This document shows positions 1 to 11,253 of a DNA stretch of 44,257 bases, one piece after another. The stretch is taken from contig MU619351.1 in NCBI GenBank assembly GCA_025201805.1, positions 61,349 to 105,605 on the forward strand, in the 5' to 3' direction. Position 1 is the stretch's first letter. Every line of letters begins with the position of its first letter. Under the pieces are notes generated by a model. It was not told where the DNA came from. It made no database searches and saw only the letters and a list, made by a program, of their open reading frames with translations. The stretch comes from Parasitella parasitica (taxonomy: Eukaryota > Mucoromycota > Mucoromycetes > Mucorales > Mucoraceae). The position numbers and the translations under genes are program-made.

Positions 1-29
<29 letters not shown>
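1..29. repeat. poly(A) run at window edge
   Basis: 29 A's open the window, directly before what looks like the 3' end of an SRP19 intron. It may be a true homopolymer inside that intron, or the place where assembly stopped. The upstream exons of SRP19 lie beyond it. Confidence 0.9.
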
Positions 30-32
<3 letters not shown>

Positions 33-44
33 AATTTAAATTAG

Positions 45-377
45 GGCAAACGCCATCCCCGTGATTGGGCAAACGTTGGTCGTGTTCGTGTTCAAATCAA
101 AAACAATAACTTTTTCATTAACCAAGAAATCACTTCTCGAAAAGAGCTATTTGTTGCAATTGCGAAACTATTGCCTCAATGCCAAAAGGAAGGAGAAGTT
201 CCCAACTCCATTGTGGCTCCTACCACTACTTTGGCTGAAATTGAAGCCCTTGCTGATGAACAGCGAAAAGCTCAAGGCCTTCCTACAATGGCGGAAATGC
301 AGGCTCAGCAAACTGCTCAACAACCTCAAATTCCTTCTAAACCTAGAAAGCAAAAAGTCAAGTATGTTCGTGGTTAA
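45..377 (+). CDS. SEC65: SRP19 / Sec65, signal recognition particle 19 kDa subunit (3' exon, partial)
   Basis: This is the C-terminal exon of the SRP subunit that binds SRP RNA helices 6/8 and lets SRP54 assemble; SRP targets nascent secretory proteins to the ER. An intron end (CTAAT branch-like site, then ATTAG) stops at 44. The exon opens with GKRHPRDWANVGRVRVQIKN, which matches the conserved SRP19 signature (basic, R/P-D/E-W, then GRVRVQ). It continues through a segment like SRP19's SRK...LxxxIAKLLP and ends in a Lys/Arg tail, KQKVKYVRG, then TAA. About 110 residues are present. The N-terminal exons, including the start, are outside the window, and the first codon phase is inferred from the frame. 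A TTG-initiated short frame from 171 is only the end of this exon. Identification is strong from the RVRVQ block; the family is otherwise diverse. Confidence 0.85.
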   Translation, partial: GKRHPRDWANVGRVRVQIKNNNFFINQEITSRKELFVAIAKLLPQCQKEGEVPNSIVAPTTTLAEIEALADEQRKAQGLPTMAEMQAQQTAQQPQIPSKPRKQKVKYVRG

Positions 378-611
378 AATACCCTACATTTGTACTGTGC
401 GCAAGCGCTATTTGATTCTTTTCGGAGGAAGAGAGTTGTACAGCATTAAACACTAAAAGTGAATAATAAATCAGATTTTATACATAATACCAGTAAACCA
501 TTTTGTATTGCGAGATGTAATATTTTTAAAGCCGATGTTGTGCTGTTGCTGTGTCAAAATAAAAATGACATGTCCGCATCCCGTTTGGTCTGTTTTGTTG
601 CTTTTTTGACA

Positions 612-612
<1 letters not shown>

Positions 613-682
<70 letters not shown>
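613..682. repeat. (ATT)n trinucleotide microsatellite
   Basis: About 23 uninterrupted ATT units downstream of SRP19. It creates artificial poly-Tyr and poly-Ile reading frames on the two strands, which are not genes. Confidence 0.98.
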
Positions 683-685
<3 letters not shown>

Positions 686-1841
686 AGGACGATTGTTGAT
701 ATATTCTATAATACATCGTTGTAATATCGTCGTGTGTATCTATTATAGCCTTTTAAATATAAAAATGTTCCATGTAATATGAATGTCTGCAAATTTTGCG
801 ATAAAATGAATAATTAAGAACGCAGCAACGTGTATTTTAGACTTGTTGCTGACTGATCCAGACGCAATTAGGGTTGTAAGACACATACTTTTATTAAGAT
901 CTGAGTGGTACGTATGTTATATAAAAATATCCGCAGAAAACAATAATTTTCATCAAAAATTGCATATGAATGCTTGAAGGTTTTGATAAACAATAAAGCT
1001 AGGCAAGTTCAGAGTTAGCTGATACAGGCACGGTCAGGGCTATATCATGTATACCCATTTTCACTAGGCGACGTGCATATCAAAAGTTATACTTTAATTT
1101 TCATAAATAATAGACATTTGGTCATAACTTCTGCCAAATGAACCGTAGAATCAAGATCAAGCCAGAAAAACACAAGATTGACTCAGTGCTATCTGATACA
1201 ACCATCTATTTGACGTAATAAATGTGTATATATAAAAGTATCCCCAGAAATCAACGACTTTTATGAAAAGTTGCAGCAGCTAGCAGATGGAAGTATACCT
1301 TTATCCTGTTTTGATACTTTTAATGATAATCATGTATAGAAAAAAGTTGAAACTGGTGATGACATCTAAGTTTTATTATTTAATATGAAATATAATGATC
1401 AATGATCCAATACTATTGCTCTATCTACGCAAGTCAGGGCAAGCTATCAGCTTTCCAAGTTATTATGTAGTATCATCTCCAATGCCCGAGAAAGGGCAAA
1501 ATCAACCTAAGAAAGCCAACCTTTATGTTTTTGTTAAAAACAATTGAAACTGGAAATTTTGAATTAAGAATATTACTTTTCATCTTCATTTGTGGTTCAA
1601 TTTTTCAGGGCCAAAGACGGAAGTAGTATTTTAGGTTACTCTAGATGGTATGCCTCTGATGCCACAACTGCCACCGCCGCTTGTCAAACACAGAAGCATA
1701 GTGAAAATGATAGTTTTTCTTTGGTTTGTCGATGTATTTCTTAATGGTTAAACAACCCAAAGGGATCCTGAAAGCAGTGGGGGGGGAATTTTTTTTTTCT
1801 TTTTTGAATTCGGATGAACATTCCTTTTTATTTCGTTTGAT
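683..1841. other. intergenic AT-rich region with diverged repeat remnants
   Basis: No supported gene. It contains two diverged direct copies of a roughly 53 bp block (about 911-963 and 1221-1274, both with TATATAAAA-TATCC-CAGAAA) and a 115 bp block (1089-1203) related to a segment beside the assembly gap at 21449-21574. These look like relics of a dispersed element. Confidence 0.6.
1089..1203 (+). repeat. dispersed repeat, copy A
   Basis: Shares blocks with 21449-21574 in the same orientation: CATAACTT(C/G)TGC, AATGA-CC-TAGAA, and GACT-(A/G)-GCTATCTG. The similarity is visible by eye but diverged. It carries no obvious ORF. Confidence 0.6.
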
Positions 1842-2690
1842 TTATACAGCTCTCTTGACCTCGAAAAAGCGTTTAAGATAATACACTTGCCAAAGGCAAA
1901 CTGAAATCAACAGACCCAATTGAGCCATAGACCACCATTTGACACGCGCATTGGTGCTTTCAGCAGCTGTTGAATAATACTTAACTTTTTTGAAGACAAA
2001 GGCTGACGCTGTAATACACTTACTATCTCTGTGTTGACGTTCTCTAACGACAATGTATTCCTGTTGAGCTTTGACTGCAAAGATACTCTCTGCCAACTCA
2101 GCAATTTCCTTTTCAAGGGGGTAGGTATGTTCTACATGCAATCTGTTAAATTCATGGCGGGTAGGCTCCATATATCTTGAGATGTACCTTTGATGCTATC
2201 GTGGATCTTTTGAATGTTTTCATGGACGTTGAATCCAACTTTTTTTTCGCTCACAGTGGAAAATTCATTGCTAAAACAATAGGTATATCTGCCTTCAATG
2301 TTAGCTTGAAGTGAGTGGGAGTTGGAAGAAATTTTGGTAGTTGAAATAACGATTGCATCTGTTGGATCTTTAAACTATAAAACAATCATAGAAAATCAGA
2401 AAAAAAAAAAACGGGTTGTTGTTTCTCTTTGTAGTAACACACCAGAAAGTCAATGTCGTGATTACCTCCATCACCAACCTAAATAATTTTACAATAATAA
2501 TTCGTTCAAGTTGTGTATACAAAAAAGCCTATACTCTACTTCATACCTGATAAGACACGGTGATTTTTTCTCCTACTTCAAGATCTTCGTGATAGCATTG
2601 AACTTCCCCGGGCTTAATAATGACAGACATCGAGCAAACATGTTTTATAAACAATAGAAGTGTTGCAAGTCCAAATAAAAGTCGATTCAT
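1842..2690 (-). CDS. EMP24: p24 / TMED2-type (Emp24) cargo receptor, apparent frameshift
   Basis: Exons on the minus strand: 2690-2547, 2478-2443, 2374-2026, 1966-1842. The p24 proteins are single-pass COPI/COPII vesicle proteins cycling between ER and Golgi. Seen in order: a hydrophobic signal peptide (MNRLLFGLATLLLFIKHVCS), a GOLD domain (CYHEDLEVGEKITVSY, then VGDGG, then YCFSNEFSTVSEKKVGF), a coiled-coil stem, the conserved VRERQHRDTAESTNARV block, a membrane span, and the tail YLKRFFEVKRAV. The tail is almost the TMED2 tail, with its FF export motif. Full length would be about 205 residues, like TMED2. Oddity: in exon 3, near 2171-2177, the frame slips by two bases (GATATATGG where GATATGG would keep the frame). 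No intron of suitable length repairs it without deleting conserved GOLD residues. Either this is an AT insertion (a damaged gene) or a sequence error. Confidence 0.85.
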
Positions 2691-3325
2691 TCCTAGAAAG
2701 TTTTGCAAAACGGAAAGGGGAAGATAAAACGATTCGAGAAGGTATTGGTTGAAATAACGCAAATTATCGGTTATTGAATAGTAAATGATGATGAAGGTAA
2801 AAGAAGAACGATGAACATGAAGAGAGCCTCTCTTCATCGACTGTTACCAAACCTTCTTTCTTTTCCTCCCTTCTTCCTTTGCTATCCAAGTTGCTGTGTC
2901 AATCTTGATTTTAATGTACTTGTATTTTGTTGAGCACCGCTTGATTCAGCCTTACATTCCATCTCTACGACAACAAAAACGAGGCGAATCAGTTTTACTC
3001 AAGTAATTTTTAAATGATAGCTCAAGAAGTTTCTTATAGTATACAACATCACGGCTACAAATGATATCTGAATTGCCGCTTGAATACCCTTATAAGTAAA
3101 GATGATCAAACTATTGAAAATAGATGAATATCCCAATATGGCAGTGAAATATTGTATATTTCGGCTTGATTAAAATGATGGCTTTCGATGAGCTCACCTT
3201 GTGATATCCATAAATATATCAAGTATGCCGGTGGCTTGCAGAAAAGAGTTTTTATTCATCATTAAATAGTTGGCACTGAAATATGTGCAATACTATTTAC
3301 ATTTTATGTTGAGATGATGCTACAT
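2691..3325. other. intergenic region
   Basis: 635 bp between the p24 start and the end of the small Lys-rich gene, both on the minus strand, so it holds the p24 promoter and the upstream gene's 3' end. I see no other gene. Confidence 0.5.
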
Positions 3326-3555
3326 TTAGGAGCTTTTAGAATTGACATTGCCAGTTTCAAAACCTTTTTTAGCCATTGCAACCTTTTCATTTTTCTATTC
3401 AAAATTTAGATATGATCCCATTTGGTAAATCAAATTATAATACTGACCATTAGCTTGTGCTTCTTTTGTTCTTCTTTCTTTTCATTCTTTGACTTTGGGC
3501 GATTCTTATCGACCTTTTGAGTCATATCTTTGTTGGAGTTATTCTTCTTGGGCAT
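3326..3555 (-). CDS. small lysine-rich hypothetical protein (58 aa, two exons)
   Basis: I do not recognise the family. Exons 3555-3448 and 3394-3326 join in phase across a 53 bp intron (GTCAGT donor, TAG acceptor). The 36-residue first exon starts MPKKNNSNKD and is dominated by Lys, Asn, Glu and Gln; the second adds 22 residues (AMAKKGFETG) and stops at TAA. The sequence is highly charged, with no membrane segment or signal peptide. Its composition recalls small nucleolar or ribosome-associated tails, but that is only composition. The intron with sound borders and conserved phase is the main support; it could still be chance. Confidence 0.45.
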
Positions 3556-5448
3556 TTTTAAAATAATTTTAAACAGAAAATGAGATATCTTGTCTTTTTT
3601 TTATGCTATTTGTGCTAAGCAATTCCCAGCAAAACTAACAAGGGTATTCAGCATGAATAGTTGATATTATTGGCAGTGTATAAATTGACACATGAACAGG
3701 ACACATTAGTGTTATATAGCAACAAACAAATGGATAATAAGAAAATACGCAATCTAGACTTTTACAAAATCTCTTACATTATGCACGATGAATATATATC
3801 TAAAAGTAGATAGGTATAACATCATGGTATCATACATTGTATAGAAAAATACGATATGAACGGAATCTTGTCAAATTTTGCAGACAGTCAATGTCTTGGT
3901 TCCAGCTACTTATGATTTTATCCACATTTACTAACTTACATTTATCTCGGGTAAGGTTAAGACATCCTTCGTTGAGTCGGTAGAGTTGATTTAGACGTTA
4001 TTCAAGATGGTACTGACAACATTGTGATCAACACAAACGTAAGGTGTTCTTGAAAAAAGCAAAGTTGGCGAGGAAGCAAATCTTCAAATACAAGAAGCTC
4101 GAGACTGATATTAATGGTGTGTTTTATCTGAAGAAAACTTTAACATGGAAACTATAGGCACTTAAGTTCTTTAACTACAGTTAAGAGTTCTTTAGTTTGT
4201 AAGCTTGTAATTTGAGATTGCCAAGGGAGAAGATTCTTTTCATTCGGATAAAGGCAGTGCTCTATATTGTGCAAGAAAAAAACAACTTGACAGATACAAC
4301 GTATTATAGCACGACGTAGAAAGGTTTTGTTACAAGATTTTTTTCTAAATAAGGATAAATAATTTAATGGCAACATGACATGTCGAGAGAAAAGGGATCT
4401 AGATGCAAAGCATACATAAGCTGCATAATATTTAGTTAGGATTTCGCGTGGAAAGGGGATTTATAAGCGAGCGCGGACGAAGGAATTGTTGATTTGCAAT
4501 TGTTTAGATCTGCAAGCATTCTTAAATCTACAAGCGGGTCAATTATCTTCCGTTACGTATACTATAATAATTCAACTTGAGGGTTCAGTCTGTAACAAAG
4601 AAAATTGGAAGAAGTATGAACAAGAGGTTACACGATGCATATGCCTCGATGTATGGAACAGACAACACTCTATAAGGAAAACTATAGTGATCATAATGTG
4701 ATACTAATGTCTAGGCATCAGATATCATGAAACTGATAAGTGTTTCCTTGATTCAACTTCTAGACTTTATAAACAAATCAGGTAGAGTCTTGCTTGCATT
4801 TCTGTATAACCATTCCAACAATTATAAGCCAAAAGAGAGGGAAGAAATGTTTTTGTTACTAAAGATATAGCGTGGATAATGTTACACACACACACACACA
4901 CACACTTCACGTATTGATGGAAAACCGCCATGTGCGAGAAGTGTATAATGAAAAGAGAAAATATCTGCACAAACGCTATTTTAGTGATGTCTACCATTTT
5001 TGTGTCATCTTTTTTCCATTTAGACATGTCCCACAGTTGATGAATAATGAAATGTGATTTTCTTTCCGGCGGAAAGGAGCGAGCGAGATCAAACATTACA
5101 CACACACCGGTCTATCATTTATACAAATTTATACAATTCCAGACTCTTTTTTTTTTTTTATTCTACCAAGAAAAGCCGCTTGTTTCCAAGATCTAGAATC
5201 TTGGGTTACAACTTCCATGCCTGTTGACTCAATGTGAGAAATGCCATCACTGATATCAATCAGTTATATTTGTGATATTAAAATGAATGAAATACGAGAT
5301 ATTTTAGTAAACAAAAAGAGATAGCAACACATCGGATTTACTCTCGGTCTCACCGGGCCCATATTTTTCCATAAATCTAAAAGAGAAAGCTTCTTTCGGA
5401 TCTATCTTTACCACCATGACTTTCCCTTAATTATCCGAACCGTCCGCA
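3556..5448. other. long intergenic region
   Basis: About 1.9 kb without a supportable gene. Around 4030-4130 the plus strand has a short Lys-rich open stretch, interrupted upstream by stops, that may be a decayed coding remnant. Minus-strand frames near 4152-4376 and 4767-5105 have no recognisable domain. A CA microsatellite lies at 4884-4905. The right end holds the HAL kinase promoter. Confidence 0.5.
4884..4905. repeat. (AC)11 microsatellite
   Basis: Eleven uninterrupted AC units inside the spacer upstream of the HAL kinase. Confidence 0.95.
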
Positions 5449-5640
5449 GTAAGTTTCGTTATGTTTTATTATTATTGATGCCATAATACCCGCCGATATT
5501 ATGGTGTATAGAATTTAGAATATAATGAATGCATCTTACGTCAATTTCCACTCCTGATTTTTCGCAAAATCAAAGAAAAAGGTAGTGAATCAATTCAAAC
5601 GGCTTTTCATGTTAATAATATACACAATTTCCTATTTTAG
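5449..5640 (+). other. possible 5'-UTR intron of the HAL kinase gene
   Basis: A consensus donor GTAAGT at 5449 and an acceptor CCTATTTTAG ending at 5640 bracket 192 bp upstream of the kinase start. If real, it removes the spacer between an upstream leader (with a tiny ATG...TAA frame at about 5416) and the coding exon. It is inferred from splice motifs only. Confidence 0.35.
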
Positions 5641-5745
5641 GCAATCCTACTCCCCCCACTTTGCCATGTATGACATTAGTGCTTGAAAGATATAAAAAGA
5701 CAATCATTTTTACCTTTCCTTTTTACTTTTCCTCTCTTCTTCAAA

Positions 5746-7460
5746 ATGACTTCTCAACATTCCATCATCATTGATTCAACACACGTTACATCTAATCATC
5801 AGTTAGCAGATAAATTGCATAAAGCCGATTTCAATCAGCCTGCAAAAATATTTCAAAATAAGCATGCCATCCATCAATTTGAAAATGTTACTCCAGATGT
5901 ATCCATGCCCGGCACACCATTATTGACACCACATCGATACCATGGCAACAATAATGATGGAGCATCATCAGCGGCTTCATCGGTTGGATTTCCCTCACCT
6001 TCGTTACCACCTACAGCGGTGCACACTCCACCATCCTTATCTCCTCAACATAGTGGGGATGAGAACGTCAGCAATACAAAAAAATCATCCTCTTCTGACG
6101 ATATATCTTCAACTGCATCATTCTCAATTGATGCAAAGGGCATCCCTCATTCTGCAAGTGTTTCATCATTACCTGTTCGACCTACTACACCGTCTCAATT
6201 CATATTTAAAAGACCAACATACAACAAAGAGTATCATCACACACATTTCCATCATCTGGAGAAAAAGGAAACAATTTTCAAAGACCTGAAGAAACTGTTC
6301 AAGGGTGACAAGAATAAAAAGAGATCTTCCAAGAAGGACACTGACAAGAAATCAAAATCACCATCCATCAAAAGCTCGAGCGAGCTTTCGTTTGCTAACG
6401 AGTTTAATCGAGATCTGGAAGGCAAATATGGCAAATGGGGTAAGTTGTTTATTAGTAATATGCGTGTTTTAAAAAAAATTCTAACTGTGAGTGAATAAAA
6501 GGCCGCTTTGTTGGCAAGGGTGCAGGTGGCTCTGTTCGTTTGATCCGTCGTAGCACAGACGGAAAAACATTTGCAGTTAAACAATTTCGAAAGAGATCGC
6601 CTAACGAACCCGAAAAAGAATACATAAAAAAGGTTACCGCTGAATTCTGTATCGGGTCTACCTTACATCACATCAATGTAATTGAAACACTAGACATCAT
6701 CCAAGAAGGCCAGAACTTTTATGAGATTATGGAGTTTGCGCCTAATGATCTATTCAACATTGTCATGAGCGGAAAGATGTCTCGCGAAGAAGTTGCCTGT
6801 TGCTGGCGCCAGCTGTTGAACGGTGTCTCCTATATGCAAAGCATGGGCTTAGCTCACAGAGATCTGAAGCTGGATAATTTGGTTCTGGACGAACGTGGCA
6901 TTGTAAAGATTATTGATTTTGGCTGTGCTGTTGTCAATAAATATCCTCACGAAACAAGAGTGCATAAATCCAAGGGCATTTGCGGCTCTGACCCTTATAT
7001 TGCGCCTGAGCAATTCACAGAGCCAGATTACGATGCCCGTCTTACTGATCTGTGGTCTTGTGCCATTGTCTTTATTTGCATGTCGATTCGTCGTTTCCCA
7101 TGGCGTTTGCCTCGTCCTGAAAAAGACCAATCTTACAAGAACTTTGTCACTCCATCCACGCTCGGCGCTGACAAGCTGTTCAAAATGCTGCCCCGTGAAT
7201 CAAGACCCATTATGAAACGTATTCTTAACCCTGACCCTCTGGAGCGCTGCACATTGGAGCAAGTTTTGGAAGACGAGTGGGTCAAGAACATCCCTATGTG
7301 CACACACGCAGCACCTGAACTGTCTCATGCACATCACCTTGCAGTTGAACCTAGTCCAGAAGTCAAGGAAACCTGCAACATTGTTGTGCTCGACATTGCT
7401 CCTTCTGTTTCTGCTGAAGATGAGAAACCTTCTTCATCAGGCAAATCAAACAGAAAATAG
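5746..7460 (+). CDS. HAL-family serine/threonine protein kinase (Sat4/Hal4-Hal5 type)
   Basis: Exons 5746-6439 and 6502-7460, a 62 bp intron, about 550 residues. Yeast relatives Sat4/Hal4 and Hal5 stabilise plasma-membrane K+ and nutrient transporters. The N-terminal ~230 residues are low-complexity Ser/Thr/Pro with TP/SP sites and a basic stretch ([17 protein letters not shown]). The kinase domain follows: glycine loop GKGAGGSV, split from its preceding KYGKWG by the intron; catalytic Lys in [19 protein letters not shown]; activation segment GSDPYIAPE; and the fungal HAL/NPR1 feature of a Trp-rich MSIRRFPWR after the DLWS motif. All catalytic residues are intact. I chose the ATG at 5746 (AAAATG) over one 21 codons upstream because the upstream stretch looks like a pyrimidine-rich leader. 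The C-terminal ~50 residues are Ser/Glu-rich. The 3' end faces the FMP46-like gene 103 bp away. Confidence 0.93.
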
Positions 7461-7563
7461 ATTAATTTATACGTGTATATAATGTGATTCCCCACCCCCC
7501 TTTTTTTTCTGTAAACATATATATAGCATCTCTTCATTCTGCATAGATATAATAATAAACATC

Positions 7564-7959
7564 TTATTTATTTCGTTCTTGAATCAATTTCTCAACTGCA
7601 TCTAGTGTAGGCGATCCAATCGCGGCTTTTCCCTTTTCCCAGTCTACTACTATGGGACAATTGAGCAAATCCGGCTTTTTTTCTAATGCTTTGAATGCGT
7701 CATGTGCATTAGTAATTTGATCATTCAGCATCATTTCCTTCCAGGGCGTAGGGCTGCTGAGAAAGCTGGCGATTTGTTTGAGCTGTGTGTCGGTAGGCGC
7801 TTGCTGATTTTCATCAATGACATCAATGCGATATCTCTCTTCTCCAGATGCGTTCTTTTGTTTGTTTTCAAGCAAGGCAAGCGCCGCTTTGGATCTTTCA
7901 GACTTGATATTATGAAATAATGTTAGGATGGGCAAGGACCGAGGTGGACGAAAAGACAT
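7564..7959 (-). CDS. FMP46-like thioredoxin-fold protein (DUF1687)
   Basis: Single exon, 131 residues, starting MSFRPPRSLPILTLFHN. The family (yeast Fmp46) is a putative mitochondrial redox protein related in fold to arsenate reductase/glutaredoxin. Seen: the N-terminal beta strand plus the LTLFHN block, a Lys/Ala-rich helix (SKAALALLENKQ), the YRIDVID strand, TPTDTQLKQI-like helix context, and the C-terminal signature CPIVVDWEKGKAAIGSP, where the family has P-hydrophobic-VVDW and a Gly-rich turn. One Cys precedes that block. The N-terminus is Arg-containing but short, so mitochondrial targeting is only inferred from the family. Convergent with the HAL kinase; divergent from aconitase. Confidence 0.8.
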   Translation of the reverse strand: MSFRPPRSLPILTLFHNIKSERSKAALALLENKQKNASGEERYRIDVIDENQQAPTDTQLKQIASFLSSPTPWKEMMLNDQITNAHDAFKALEKKPDLLNCPIVVDWEKGKAAIGSPTLDAVEKLIQERNK

Positions 7960-8379
7960 TTTTTGCTTGTGAAAAGAATATGGGAAAGAAAAAAAGAGAC
8001 GTTACTCAGGTTTGGACAAACATCGCGTAGCAATCTTAGTGGATAGCGAATTGGGATGACGGTATATACATGTCAACTGGCCCATTGTACAATAGATAGT
8101 GTAGCAAAGTGCGCTGGCAGTATTGGAAAACGTTTACCCTGTTTCTAGTAATACAAAATGTCAACAAACAAATGTCACAGAGCTCTTTCATTTATGCAGC
8201 GGACTTGTGTAAAATGCTACATGTTAATGCAAACCCAAGAAGAAAGTTGCATTTAATGCAATGGTTAACGTTCATAAATACATGAATATACGGTGACGTA
8301 CCATGCCTATTCCAGATGTTTTGTCTTGCGAGGTGTTTGTTTATAGTAGCTTATTTCCTCTTTCTATCTACCATTAAAA

Positions 8380-8418
<39 letters not shown>

Positions 8419-8439
8419 CTCTCTATTCTTTAGTTGTAA
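7960..8439. promoter_or_regulatory. divergent spacer between FMP46-like gene and aconitase
   Basis: 480 bp shared upstream region. It ends in a (CT)16 tract at 8384-8416 that merges with a pyrimidine-rich stretch immediately before the aconitase ATG, a common core-promoter/leader feature in fungi. No specific factor sites are claimed. Confidence 0.4.
8384..8416. repeat. (CT)n microsatellite in aconitase leader
   Basis: About 16 CT units ending 23 bp before the aconitase start codon. Confidence 0.95.
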
Positions 8440-10860
8440 ATGCTTCTCTCCAGAAACGTGTTCTTGAATGTGGCCAAGGTTAGTATTGTATGTGACAATT
8501 GCTTTGTCTCATCTAATCGACTTTGTACAAAAGACATCTCTGTCAGCTCGGTCCTACAGCTTAGCCTCTCATAAAGTAGCCATGTCTAACTTTGAGCCTG
8601 ACAAGTATATAAACTACCAGCGCATTGAAGATAACCTCCAGATTGTAAGAAAGCGGTTAGTAACTAAAAGCTGCGTTGTTGGCACATACGCATGCTCACA
8701 CAACAATGCAGATTGAATCGTCCCTTGACGTTGTCTGAAAAAATTGTCTATGGCCATCTAGACGAGCCTGAAACGCAAGATATCGAGCGTGGCAAGTCCT
8801 ACCTCAGATTGCGTCCAGATCGTGTTGCATGCCAGGATGCTACAGCCCAAATGGCATTGCTACAGTTTATGTCTGCAGGTCTACCATCTGTTCAGGTCCC
8901 AACCACTGTCCATTGTGATCACTTGATCGAAGCTCAAGTTGGTGGCAGTAAAGATCTTTCTCGCGCCATCGACATGAACAAGGAGGTATACGACTTCTTG
9001 GCCACTTGCACTGCTAAATACGATATTGGTTTTTGGAAGCCAGGATCTGGTATCATCCACCAGATTATTCTAGAAAACTATGCTTTCCCGGGTGGCCTCA
9101 TGATTGGCACCGATTCTCATACACCAAATGCTGGCGGATTGGGCATGGTGGCTATTGGTGTGGGTGGTGCTGATGCGGTAGATGTCATGGCAGGTATTCC
9201 CTGGGAACTCAAATGTCCCAATGTCATTGGCGTCAAATTGCATGGCAAATTGCATGGCTGGACGTCTCCCAAAGACATTATATTGAAAGTTGCTGGTATC
9301 CTCACCGTCAAGGGTGGCACTGGCGCTATAGTCGAGTATTTTGGCGATGGCGTGGATTCCATCTCCTGCACTGGTATGGGCACTATTTGTAATATGGGTG
9401 CTGAAATAGGCGCAACTACATCTTTATTCCCTTTCAATAATCGTATGAGTGATTATCTCTGTGCAACAAAGCGAGGCAGCATTGCCAAGTATGCAGAATC
9501 TTTTGCTTACAACTTAAAGGCTGATCCGGATGCCCATTACGACCAAGTCATTGATATTGATCTGGATAAGCTTGAACCTCACATCAATGGGCCATTTACC
9601 CCAGATTTGGCTACTCCTCTGTCTAAATTCAAGGAAACCCTCCATAAAAATGACTGGCCGCAAGAGCTTAAAGTAGGCCTGATCGGTTCTTGCACAAACT
9701 CTTCGTACGAGGACATGGCTCGCTCAGCATCTCTTGCCAAGCAAGCTACTGATCACGGCATCAAGACTAAAAGTAAATTCACTATAACCCCAGGCTCAGA
9801 GCAAATTCGTGCGACTATTGAACGCGATGGCATTATGGACATCTTGACTAGTGCTGGTGGTATTGTTTTGGCTAATGCATGTGGACCCTGTATCGGTCAA
9901 TGGGATCGTAAAGATGTGCAAAAGGGCGAAAAGAACTCCATCATTACTTCATACAACCGCAATTTCACTGGTCGCAATGATGCCAATCCTGCCACTCACG
10001 CGTTTGTGGCTTCCCCTGAACTTGTTACCGCAATTACCATCTCAGGCGACATGACCTTCAACCCCATTACCGATTCGCTGATCGATTCCAATGGAAAGCC
10101 CTTCAAACTGGAAGCTCCCAATGGTCATGAATTGCCTCCTCGCGGATACGATCCTGGAGAAAACACCTTTCAAGCACCTCCCGCTGAGCGTAGTCAAGTC
10201 GATGTTGCAATTGATCCCAAGTCTAACCGCCTTCAGCTGTTGAAGCCTTTTGCAAAATGGGATGGAAAAGATATTACCAATGCCCCTATTTTGATCAAGG
10301 TTCAAGGTAAATGTACCACGGATCACATCTCCATGGCCGGTCCTTGGCTTAAATACCGCGGCCACTTGGATAATATTAGCAACAACTTCCTCATTGGCGC
10401 AAAGAGTAGCGAAGGTAAAGTTAATAGCATCAAGAATGCCTTTACTGGAGAATACAAGGGAGTACCTGAAACTGCCCGAGATTATAAGAAGGCTGGTGTC
10501 CGTTGGATTGTTGTAGGCGACGAAAATTACGGTGAAGGATCTTCACGTGAACATGCTGCTTTGGAGCCTCGATTCCTCAACGGCGCTGCAATCATTACTA
10601 AATCTTTTGCTCGTATTCATGAAACCAATCTTAAAAAGCAAGGTATGCTTCCCTTGACTTTTGCAAATCCTAAGGATTACGACAAAGTTGAGGCTACCGA
10701 CAAGGTGGATATTCTTGGCTTGACAGATTTCCAAGAAGGAAAGCCTTTGACGCTTCGCTTACACAAAACAAATGGCTCTACTGTCGATATTCCTTTGGAT
10801 CACACTTTTAATAACCAACAGATTGAATGGTTTAAACACGGGTATGATGTTGTATTGTGA
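8440..10860 (+). CDS. ACO1: aconitate hydratase, mitochondrial
   Basis: Exons 8440-8478, 8534-8655 and 8712-10860 (introns 55 and 56 bp), 769 residues, close to the yeast protein. It isomerises citrate to isocitrate in the TCA cycle using a 4Fe-4S cluster. Seen: an Arg/Ser presequence ([13 protein letters not shown], then TSLSARSYS), [33 protein letters not shown], the first cluster cysteine in [11 protein letters not shown], the other two in [13 protein letters not shown], the substrate-binding [25 protein letters not shown] and a C-terminal [13 protein letters not shown]. All three cluster ligands are present. The targeting sequence is spread over exons 1 and 2, so an unspliced transcript would lack a targeted enzyme. 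A second ATG inside exon 2 ([10 protein letters not shown]) could in principle give a protein without presequence. Confidence 0.98.
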
Positions 10861-11253
10861 ATGTCTTTCTTGTTACTCATTCATTTTTTCTTTAGATCTG
10901 CCCTTAATCTCATGAAGGAAAACAGTGCCATAAACAAACAGTCGTAAGCATGACCAGAATGATTTAAACCAGCATATAATATTCAAGGGATATACATGGA
11001 ACTCGTTTGCAATTGTCATAATAAAATGGACATAATAAAACCTATGCAAGCATAATACACTCTTGTCTTTGAATATCGAATCTTTTCTCAAAGTCTTCTA
11101 ACGCACTGTAGTATATTACTATTTATGTAAGATAAAATATCTCGCACATTCACCACCCAAATCCTAGAGAAGGTGACCAAGGTTTATTGAGATATTTTGT
11201 AGGTGCGTTGATCCAATCGTTATAAATATATCACTGAATGTCACTTTATGACG
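10861..11253. other. convergent 3' spacer
   Basis: 393 bp between the stops of aconitase (plus) and the Dsn1-like gene (minus), holding both 3' UTRs. Nothing else seen. Confidence 0.6.

Noticed and set aside
459-716. Open frames ending or starting in poly-Tyr / poly-Ile
   Set aside because: Produced by the ATT microsatellite; no other coding signal.
2117-2205. An intron explaining the p24 frame change
   Set aside because: Candidate GT-AG pairs either have lengths that are not 3n+2 or remove the conserved VSEKKVGF strand; the 12-32 bp options are too short to splice.
4030-4130. Lys-rich coding-like stretch (KRKVFLKKAKLARKQIFKYK)
   Set aside because: Stops close upstream, no start, no splice partner and no recognised family; noted only as a possible decayed remnant.
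5683-5745. Upstream start for the HAL kinase
   Set aside because: The 21 extra codons look like a pyrimidine-rich leader; the ATG at 5746 has better context. Not excluded.
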